A DNA stretch of 64,000 nucleotides from WHUA01 sp963711215 (GTDB taxonomy: Bacteria; Pseudomonadota; Alphaproteobacteria; UBA8366). The DNA lies in contig CAVQDH010000011.1 of NCBI GenBank assembly GCA_963711215.1, positions 124,001 through 188,000 on the forward strand, written 5' to 3'. Shown piece after piece: positions 37,233-44,129 of the stretch (positions within the stretch are counted from its first letter, which is position 1; the number at the start of each line of letters is the position of its first letter). The notes under the pieces are model-generated. The model was not told where the DNA came from, did not search any database, and saw nothing but the letters and a program-made list of their open reading frames with translations. The position numbers and the translations under genes are program-made.

Positions 37233-37984
37233 AGCACGCCTCCGAGATAGGCCTCGACGACGCGCCGGTCGGCGGTGACGCCGGCGAAGCTGCCGGTGAC
37301 CAGGGTCTTGCCCTCCGCCATCACCACGACCTGATCGCTCAGCGCCGAGACCATGTCCATGTTGTGCTCGACGAGGGCGAAGGTGACGCCTTCGCCCTTG
37401 AGCGCGCGGATGACCTCGACGAGGACGGACACCATCGGCGGCGCGACGCCGGCCGCCGGCTCGTCCAGCAGCACCATCTCCGGCGCCAGCATCAGCGCGC
37501 GCGCGAGCTCCAGCAGCTTCTTCTGCCCGCCGGACAGGGCGCTTGCCGTCGCGTCGGCCTTGGCGGCGAGGCCGACCCGGTCGAGCAGCGCCATGGCGCG
37601 CGAAACCGCCTGCCGCTCGGCCCGCCGCACGCGTCCCGGCTGAAACAAGGGCGCGAGGAAGCCCTCGTCCGACGGACTGCGGTTGGCGACGAGCATGTTC
37701 TCCAGCAGCGACAGGCTGGTCAGCTCGCGGGAGATCTGGAACGTCCGCGCGAGGCCCCGCCGCGCGAGCGTATGCGGCTTCGCGCCGGTCACGTCGGCGT
37801 CGCGCAGCCGGATCTCGCCGGCATCGGGCCGCTCCACCCCGGCGATGCAGTTCAGCAGGGTCGATTTGCCCGCGCCATTGGGGCCGATAATCGCGGTGAT
37901 GCGATTTTCGGGTATGTCGAAGGAGCAACCGTCCAGGGCCGCCACGCCGCCGTATTTTTTTCTTAATCCCCGTATGGACAACAC
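37229..37984 (-). CDS. livG: Branched-chain-type ABC transporter ATPase LivG
   Basis: A 251-residue ATP-binding subunit with Walker A GPNGAGKST, the GLARTFQISRELTSLSLLEN region, signature LSGGQKKLLELARAL, Walker B MVLLDEPAAGVAP and H-loop LVEHNMDMV. First gene of the importer unit. GTG 37984 (V-LSIRGLRKKYGG) is preferred because upstream residues do not fit; an in-frame start at 38062 exists. The dioxygenase gene ends 155 bp upstream on the same strand and may be co-transcribed. Confidence 0.92.
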   Translation of the reverse strand: MLSIRGLRKKYGGVAALDGCSFDIPENRITAIIGPNGAGKSTLLNCIAGVERPDAGEIRLRDADVTGAKPHTLARRGLARTFQISRELTSLSLLENMLVANRSPSDEGFLAPLFQPGRVRRAERQAVSRAMALLDRVGLAAKADATASALSGGQKKLLELARALMLAPEMVLLDEPAAGVAPPMVSVLVEVIRALKGEGVTFALVEHNMDMVSALSDQVVVMAEGKTLVTGSFAGVTADRRVVEAYLGGVL

Positions 37985-38139
37985 GCGCCTTGCCCGCTTA
38001 ACCCAAATCACCCTGGCCGCGACCCATGGGAGAGATGTCCTCCCAAAGATGGCGGCCTGCAAAAGATCGGATGTTTCGCTCCCTAGGGCCTCTTCGATCG
38101 CCGGTCATGAGCGCCGGCGTTGTCGATTACCGTCGTGCC

Positions 38140-39132
38140 TCAGCCCGGATAAGACCGGTCGCCCTTTTCCCGCATCCAGATGCGGACAAGATGGCGGCGG
38201 GCTTCGGGCTCGTCGAAATCCTCGAATTCGGTCCGGCTGTGGCCGATGGCCTTGTTGTTGACGTACTGGATCTGGCCCGCTTCCATCATGAACTGGAACT
38301 GCAGCCTAGGATCGGAAAAGACATCTTCCAAGGCCGAAATGGCGCGGGCCGTTTCGTCGTCCATCCCCTCGCCCCGCATGGCGTAGCCGCTGCGCACCTG
38401 GTGGATGCCGAGGCGCGCGCTCAATCCGCCCTTGTTCTCGAAGACCGGCGCGGCATAGGTCAGCGGATCGTCCGGAAAATGCTCCCGCTGGCGGTCGAAA
38501 TGGAAGGGCCGGTACAGGCGTGCCAGGCTCTCGCCGTGCCGCTCGAGGAGCGCGTTATGCGCGGTCTCGAAGCTCATCACGCGGCTGAGGCCGCCCTTCT
38601 TGGCAGGCCGAAGACACAACAGGCCGACGAAATCCGGCAGCGGATCGTTGTAGGAGTTATCGTTGTGGAAGGTCAGGTCGATGTTCGTCTTGTCCGGCCG
38701 CACGCCCGAGCCGGGCAACGCCTTCTTCCCGGTATCGTGCACGTCATAGATCAAGGCGCCGACAAGGTTCTGCGCGACCGGGCGGCAGAGCACCGACGAC
38801 AGCAGCCAATACACGGCCTTCGCCTCGTCCTTCGTCAGCGCCGCCATCGGCACCCGGTCGAGCTGGGCAAAGCCGCAGCCACTGGCCAGCCCGTCCCGCA
38901 CCCGCGCCATGGTGCGCCGGCAGCCCGGCATCTCGAAATCGTCCGGATCGAGCGCGATCGTCGGCAAGGGATGGCGCCGCAGGTGCTCGACGAAGCCTTC
39001 GATCTCCGCAACGCAGGCGGCGTCGAGCGGATACAGCCAGTCGGCCTCGTCGAGATCGCGCGCCTCCCAGGCGAGCGGGCTTCGGATCGGCTCGGTGATC
39101 GGCGCATTGGCGGAAGGTTGCGTGTCGGACAT
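38140..39132 (-). CDS. TauD/TfdA family Fe(II)/2-oxoglutarate dioxygenase
   Basis: A 330-residue non-heme iron oxygenase. The iron site is seen as the H-x-D-type motif FHNDNSYNDP (about residues 183-192, with Asn between His and Asp) and the distal His in IGHSRTEFED; the Arg for 2-oxoglutarate is probably in HLVRIWMRE. Family members hydroxylate small carboxylates, sulfonates or betaines; here the substrate is likely what the downstream Liv-type importer brings in. A LysR gene is divergent, with an AT-rich array of half-sites between them. Confidence 0.85.
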   Translation of the reverse strand: MSDTQPSANAPITEPIRSPLAWEARDLDEADWLYPLDAACVAEIEGFVEHLRRHPLPTIALDPDDFEMPGCRRTMARVRDGLASGCGFAQLDRVPMAALTKDEAKAVYWLLSSVLCRPVAQNLVGALIYDVHDTGKKALPGSGVRPDKTNIDLTFHNDNSYNDPLPDFVGLLCLRPAKKGGLSRVMSFETAHNALLERHGESLARLYRPFHFDRQREHFPDDPLTYAAPVFENKGGLSARLGIHQVRSGYAMRGEGMDDETARAISALEDVFSDPRLQFQFMMEAGQIQYVNNKAIGHSRTEFEDFDEPEARRHLVRIWMREKGDRSYPG

Positions 39133-39208
39133 GGACCTGCCCCTGAGCTCGCGTGAAGAACCGAGAGTGGCCCCAGCCGGGGCATCACAACGAGTAGCAC
39201 AAGCCCTT

Positions 39209-39257
39209 CATAACTAAAAATTAATTGATGTTATCTCTGGCATAACCTACCGTTATG
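39209..39257. promoter_or_regulatory. Array of CATAAC/GTTATG half-sites between TauD-like and LysR genes
   Basis: In the 127-bp divergent gap, the half-site CATAAC occurs at 39209-39214 and 39241-39246, and its complement at 39230-39235 (GTTATC, one mismatch) and 39252-39257 (GTTATG). They make CATAAC-N15-GTTAT, GTTAT-N7-ATAAC and the perfect CATAAC-N5-GTTATG. The gap is unusually AT-rich (ACTAAAAATTAATTGATG). LysR proteins bind such repeated inverted sites next to their own gene; the assignment to this regulator is inference. Confidence 0.65.
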
Positions 39258-39259
39258 TC

Positions 39260-40123
39260 ATGGGCTATAAGAACATCGACTTCACGCTGCTGCGCACCTT
39301 TGCCGTCCTCGTCGAGACCGGCAGCGTGACCGCGGCCGCGCAAAGGCTCAACGTCACCCAGCCCGCGATCAGCCAGCAGCTGCGCCGGCTCGAGGAATGG
39401 CTGCAGAAGCCGCTGTTCGAAGCGGCGCGCCGGCGCAAGAAGCTGACCTCGGAAGGCGAGCTCCTGCACGGCTACGCCAAGGCGATCCTGAAGCTGCACG
39501 ACGAGGCGCTGACCCGCTTCGCCCGGCCCGAGGTTTCCGGGCGCATCGTGCTCGGGACGCCCGATCTCTACGCCGCCTTCTTCCTGCCCGATATCCTGGC
39601 CGATTTCGGCAACACCTATCCGACGGTGCAGATCGACCTGCGCTGCGCCTTGAGCTCGCCGCTGCTGCAGGCCTTCGACGCCGGCGATATCGACCTCGTC
39701 CTGGCGACGCAGATGCCGAGCAATCCCGTCGGCCGCTTCGTGCGCTCGGAATCGCTCTTCTTCGTGACCGGCGAGAAGAGCGACGCGCATCGCCGGACGC
39801 CGCTGCCGCTGGCCATGCTGCCGCCGGGAAATCTCTACCGCGACCACGCCATCGAGGCGCTGGAGGCGCACGGCCGGCCGTGGCGCATCGCGTGCGAGAG
39901 CGAGAGCATCGCCGGGCTCTCGGCCGCGGTGCAGGCGGGCCTCGCAGTCACCGTGCTGACCCAGCCCGCGGTCGGGCCCGGGCTGAAGATCTGCTCCGGC
40001 TTCGACGGGGTGCCGAACCTGCCGAACGTCGATCTCGTGCTCTACTGCAACGCCGACCAGTCGAAGACCTCGGTCGGGCACCTGGCCGACTACCTGATCA
40101 AGCGGTTGAGCTGGGGGCATTGA
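39260..40123 (+). CDS. LysR-family transcriptional regulator
   Basis: A 287-residue regulator. The N-terminal winged helix reads DFTLLRTFAVLVETGSVTAA followed by AQRLNVTQPAISQQLRRLEEWL; a LysR effector-binding domain follows (GRIVLGTPDLYAAFFLP, DIDLVLATQM, SESIAGLSAAVQAGLAVTVL). It probably controls the divergent TauD-like dioxygenase and the importer. The frame is intact. The ligand is unknown but is likely the substrate or a metabolite. Confidence 0.93.
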   Translation: MGYKNIDFTLLRTFAVLVETGSVTAAAQRLNVTQPAISQQLRRLEEWLQKPLFEAARRRKKLTSEGELLHGYAKAILKLHDEALTRFARPEVSGRIVLGTPDLYAAFFLPDILADFGNTYPTVQIDLRCALSSPLLQAFDAGDIDLVLATQMPSNPVGRFVRSESLFFVTGEKSDAHRRTPLPLAMLPPGNLYRDHAIEALEAHGRPWRIACESESIAGLSAAVQAGLAVTVLTQPAVGPGLKICSGFDGVPNLPNVDLVLYCNADQSKTSVGHLADYLIKRLSWGH

Positions 40124-40170
40124 AGGGGGCGCTGAGACTGCCGCGCGGGTCGAGCGCCTTTCGCCTAATT

Positions 40171-40278
40171 CCCTCCCCCCTTGCGGGGAGGGCCAGGGTG
40201 GGGACTTTCGAAAAGCCTTCTGCGACTTGCCCCCACCCCCCACCTAAATCGTCCCCCAGGCGGCCGGTGTCGACCGGC
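40171..40278. repeat. GC-rich palindromic repeats between LysR and ilvD
   Basis: A first hairpin (CCCTCCCC/GGGGAGGG, 40171-40178 with 40185-40192) and an inverted partner beginning CCCCACCCCCCACCTAAATC at 40231 lie between convergent genes. Bases 40252-40277 repeat 9664-9689 exactly over 26 bp. It explains the apparent C-terminal extension of ilvD, which runs into this repeat after a frame break. Confidence 0.75.
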
Positions 40279-40345
40279 AGCCGCATTCGGAAGAGCGGCG
40301 CGCGGCGACACGCGCGCCGCAAGGGCGAGACTTGTTCGGCGACCC

Positions 40346-42062
40346 TCAAATATCGGCGAACACGTGCGATTCCGGCTTTCGCGCCCGGGTGCGTCACCGC
40401 GCCGTAACGGGCGCTGCCGACGGTCTGGGCGTAGCGCCAGAGCGCGCCGGAGCGATAGTCGGTCTCGCGCGGCTTCCAGGCCTTGCGCCGCTTTTCCAGC
40501 TCCTCGTCGGACAGCTCGACCTCCAGCGTGCCCTTGACCGCGTCGATCTTGATGATGTCGCCGTCCTTGAGCAGCCCGATCGGCCCGCCGACCGCCGCCT
40601 CCGGCCCGACATGGCCGATGCAGAAGCCGCGCGTCGCGCCCGAGAAGCGCCCGTCGGTGATCAGCGCGACCTTGTCGCCCATGCCCTGGCCGTAGATCGC
40701 GGACGTGGTCGACAGCATCTCGCGCATGCCCGGGCCGCCCTTCGGGCCCTCGTAGCGGATGACGAACACGTCGCCTTCCTTGTACTGGCGCAGCTCGACG
40801 CATTCGAAGGCGTCTTCCTCGCAGTCGAAGCAGCGCGCCTTGCCGGTGAACTGCTGCTTCTCCATGCCGGCCACCTTCACGATCGCTCCGTCGGGCGCGA
40901 GATTGCCCTTGAGGCCGACCACGCCGCCGGTCTTGGTGATCGGGTTGCTGACCGGGTAGATGACCTTCTGGTCCGTCGGGAACTTCACGCGCTCCAGGTT
41001 CTCGCCGATCGTCTTGCCGGTCACGGTCATGCAGTCGCCGTCGAAATAGCCGCCTTCGAGCAGCGCCTTCATCAGGATCGGCACGCCGCCGACCTCGTAC
41101 ATGTCCTTGGCGACGTATTTGCCGCCGGGCTTCAGGTCGGCGATGTAGGGCGTGTCGCGGAAGATGTCCGCGACGTCGAACAGGTCGAAGTCGATCCCCG
41201 CCTCATGCGCGATCGCCGGCAGGTGCAGCGCGCCGTTGGTCGAGCCGCCGGAGCTGGCGACGATGCGCGCCGCGTTGATCAGCGACTTCTTGGTGACGAT
41301 GTCGCGCGGCCGGATGTTCTTCTCGATCAGCCGCATCACCGCCTCGCCCGAGGCCTCGGCATAGGCGTCGCGGGAGTCGTAGGGCGCCGGCGCGCCGGCC
41401 GAGCCGGGCAGCGCCAGGCCGATCGCCTCGGACACGCAGGCCATGGTGTTCGCCGTGAACTGGCCGCCGCAGGAGCCCGAGGACGGGCACGCGACGCATT
41501 CCATCAGGTGCAGGTCCTCGTCCGACATGTTGCCCGCGCTGTGCGCGCCGACCGCCTCGAACACGTCCTGCACGGTCACGTCCCGGCCCTTGAAGCGCCC
41601 GGGCAGGATCGAGCCGCCATACATGAAGACCGACGGCACGTTGAGCCGCACCATCACCATCATCATGCCGGGCAGCGACTTGTCGCAGCCGGCAAGGCCG
41701 ACCAGCGCGTCGTAGCAATGGCCGCGCATGGTCAGCTCGACGGAATCGGCGATCAGGTCGCGGCTCGCGAGCGAGCTCTTCATGCCCTGATGGCCCATGG
41801 CGATGCCGTCGGTGACCGTGATGGTGGTGAACTCGCGCGGCGTGCCCTTCATCGACTTGACGCCGAGCTTGACCGCCTGGGCCTGCCGGCTGAGCGAGAT
41901 GTTGCAGGGCGCGGCCTCGTTCCAGCAGGTGGCGACGCCGACGAAGGGCTGGGCGATCTCCTCGTCCGTCATGCCCATGGCGTAATAGTAGGAACGGTGC
42001 GGTGCGCTCGCCGGCCCGACGGATACGTAGCGGCTCGGCAGCCTGGATTTGTCGACGGCCAT
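40346..42062 (-). CDS. ilvD: Dihydroxy-acid dehydratase (frame break near C-terminus)
   Basis: IlvD dehydrates 2,3-dihydroxy-isovalerate and related acids in valine and isoleucine synthesis. Cluster-ligand regions are GLAGCDKSLPG and MECVACPSSGSCGGQFTANT, with PITKTGGVVGLKGNLAPDG and GRFSGATRGFCIGHVGPEA downstream. ATG 42062 opens MAVDKSRLPSRYVSVGP. One extra G near 40366-40372 hides the real end: with it removed the protein ends AKAESHVFADI and stops at TGA 40346, giving about 572 residues, the family length. Left uncorrected, the frame runs about 80 codons into the palindromic repeat. Confidence 0.94.
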
Positions 42063-42240
42063 CTCACTCCTCCTGAAAAACGTGTCCCGTTTGGTTTTAT
42101 CGCGTTTCGGCGGCAGAGACTAATGGCGCGATGCCGCAATTCCCAGCCCTACGATTCGATCAATGTCGGCGATCGGTTGCCTTGACCGGACGGCCGGCCT
42201 CGGAGCCCGCCGCGGCCAGCCTTTGCGCGCCGTCCGTGGA
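42063..42240. other. Intergenic, no gene seen
   Basis: First part of the 318-bp gap upstream of ilvD. No coding region is visible; the ilvD promoter and leader should lie here. The rest of the gap holds two hairpins (next entry). Confidence 0.5.
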
Positions 42241-42318
42241 TTGCCGGATCAAGTCCGGCAATGACGTTAAACATCTGAAGAATAAATGTAATCGTCACTC
42301 GCGGACTTGATCCGCGAG
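42241..42318. repeat. Two opposite-facing 8-bp hairpins with TCAAG/CTTGA loops
   Basis: Hairpin 1 is TTGCCGGA-TCAAG-TCCGGCAA (42241-42261). Hairpin 2 is CTCGCGGA-CTTGA-TCCGCGAG (42298-42318). Stems are perfect, and the loops are reverse complements of each other, so the two units face opposite ways. Both resemble the short palindromes scattered through alphaproteobacterial intergenic DNA. Hairpin 2 lies 60 bp past the stop of the metallopeptidase-like gene and may end it. Confidence 0.65.
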
Positions 42319-42380
42319 TCCATGGCACCGGTGTGATCTCAGGGCGGAGGATCGGACCCGAGCGGCCCGGATGCGCGCCG

Positions 42381-43400
42381 TCAGCCGGCGTGGCCGCCCA
42401 GCAGGGCGTCGAAATAGGCTTTCTTGCCCGGGCAGCGGCGGTCGAGGAAGCAGGCGCCGAGCTGGGCCTTGATCGTGCCGTTGACCCGGAGCGTCAGCTC
42501 CCAGGGCTGGCCCAGCATCACGGTGTGGACGTATTGCGCGAAGCTTTCGGCGAAATCCTCTTGCGGCTGGGTAGCGGCGTAGAGCGAGGGGAAGTTGGAC
42601 TGCGCCAGGTCCTTGAAGGTCTCCGGCAGGGCCCTGACATAGGCGTCGAGCTGGCCTTGGTGGATGCTCCGCATGGCGACATCGATACGCCGCGAATAGC
42701 GGTGCCGGTCGGGCTCGCGCCAGGACAGGCAAGTGAAGCCGCAGCCGTCGCGCGCCGCGCCGTAGCTGAAATGGCTTCGGCGTGATGCCCTGCTCGTAAT
42801 CGATCAGGTGGCCGAGCTCGTGCAGCAGGACATAGCGGAGCGTGGTCGAGCGGGTGTCCGCGTCGCGCCGCGCCAGGCGCGCCTGCACGGTGACGCCGCG
42901 ATAATCGCCCGACGGCACGTATTCCATGCCCGACATCGCCTGGTTGGCGCGCATGTCGGTCTCGTCCCGGTCGATCAGGATGACCGTGCCGACATGCTGA
43001 TGCCAGAAGCCGGACACCTCGATCGCCATGCCGAGATTATGCGCAGTCGCGCCGCCGCCGAGCCCTTCGACCAGGTAGACGCCGATCAGGTTGTCGGAAA
43101 CCAGCCGCAGCACGCTCTTCGGAAGACTGCCGATCGCCGTCTGCAGGTCCTCGACGACGTATTCGGCGTTGGACGCGGGCGCGATCTTGCTCGTCCCGTC
43201 GCGGCTGGCTCAGCATGCGGCGCAGCGACGGCACCGCCGCGTCGGGCAGCAGATGGATGCGCTCGGCCAGCGGCCGGTCACGCCACGCGTCGCCCCAGAA
43301 GGCGGCACGCCGCACTTCGGGCTGGACCATGTAGCTGACCAGGAAGACAGACCGGCGCCAGGACCACCAGGGTCAGCCAGCCGCGTATCCCTCGATTCAT
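42381..43400 (-). CDS. HELGH metallopeptidase-like exported protein (three frame breaks)
   Basis: About 340 residues after repair of indels near 43347-43353, 43195-43205 and 42765-42775. The N-terminus MNRGIRGWLTLVVLAP continuing to VFLVSYMVQPEV is a signal anchor. The middle carries LRYVLLHELGHLIDYEQG, a HExxH zinc motif with a possible third ligand downstream, and NLIGVYLVEGLGGGATAHNL before it. The C-terminal part (GFTCLSWREPDRH, EDFAESFAQYVHTVML) resembles families in which a Glu in ExFAE-type helices completes the site. No family name is recognised. Probably a periplasmic zinc peptidase or peptidase-like protein. Three breaks in 1 kb could also mean decay, but every segment keeps good codon use. 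Confidence 0.65.
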
Positions 43401-43495
43401 GCGCAATGCCGCTCCGGTCCGCCGGCACGAGGCTGCCGGCCGGCTGGAAGGCTAGCGGGCGTTCGGTAAGAAATTGTTAATCCCGCGGAGCGCGG

Positions 43496-44017
43496 TTACC
43501 GCTCGGCGGCGGCGTCCATCAGGTCCGAGATCAGCGCCCGCAGCGCGGGAACCCGCTCCGCCCCCTCGCCCGGCGGCTTCACCGGGGCGCAGGGCCGCCA
43601 TTCCGCCGGCGGCTTGGCGAGCGCCGTCACGTCGAGCACGAGGAAGGCCGCGACCGTCTTGCCCTCGTCCCGCACCGGGACGCTCTCCGCCGCGCAGGGC
43701 AGCCCGGTCACCGTCATGGCGGCGACCATGCGGTCGTCGAGATGCCGCTGCAGCCGCGCCGGCGCATCCAGCACCGCGGCGCGGAAATCCCGGCCCAGCG
43801 CCTTGGGCGGCTCCACGGCGCGCAGGTCGGGATAGCGCTGGCGCAGGAAATCGACGACCGGCGGGATCGCCCTCTGGATACGGTTCTGCGTCGCGGTGTA
43901 ATGCCAGCCGAGCGCCCAGAAGCCGACCGTCTGCACATCCTTCGGCTGCCAGCCCGCGCAGCCGGCGAGCGCGGCGAGGAGAAGAAGAGCAAAGGATATC
44001 CGGCGTTGACTGAGCAT
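43496..44017 (-). CDS. Hypothetical lipoprotein
   Basis: A 173-residue protein with a lipoprotein signal (RRISFALLLLAALAGCAGWQ, Cys at 20), so it is attached to a membrane facing the periplasm. Mature part includes FWALGWHYTATQNRIQRAI and RYPDLRAVEPPKALGRDFR. No family is recognised. It lies upstream of the metallopeptidase-like gene on the same strand (95-bp gap) and could be in the same unit. Two hairpins of the repeat family separate it from valS upstream. Confidence 0.65.
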   Translation of the reverse strand: MLSQRRISFALLLLAALAGCAGWQPKDVQTVGFWALGWHYTATQNRIQRAIPPVVDFLRQRYPDLRAVEPPKALGRDFRAAVLDAPARLQRHLDDRMVAAMTVTGLPCAAESVPVRDEGKTVAAFLVLDVTALAKPPAEWRPCAPVKPPGEGAERVPALRALISDLMDAAAER

Positions 44018-44038
44018 CGAATCGTCCCCCTACCCTAA

Positions 44039-44129
44039 CCCTCCCCCAAAGGGGGGAGGGAAAAAATAATATAGGGCGGATTGATCAAGTCCTCCTCCCT
44101 TGTGGGGGAGGATTTAGGTGAGGGGGCTA
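44039..44129. repeat. GC-rich palindromes downstream of valS
   Basis: A 9-bp stem CCCTCCCCC/GGGGGAGGG (44039-44047 with 44052-44060) and a diverged inverted partner (stem 44093-44099 with 44106-44112, followed by TTTAGGTGAGGGGG) lie after the valS stop. Same family as at 9.65, 12.96, 32.7 and 40.2 kb. Here the flanking genes are in tandem, so it probably ends the valS transcript only. Confidence 0.7.

Noticed and set aside
36495..37928. A long livF frame extending through livG
   Set aside because: The upstream part is the shadow of livG. The GTG at 37232 overlapping the livG stop gives the normal LivF length.
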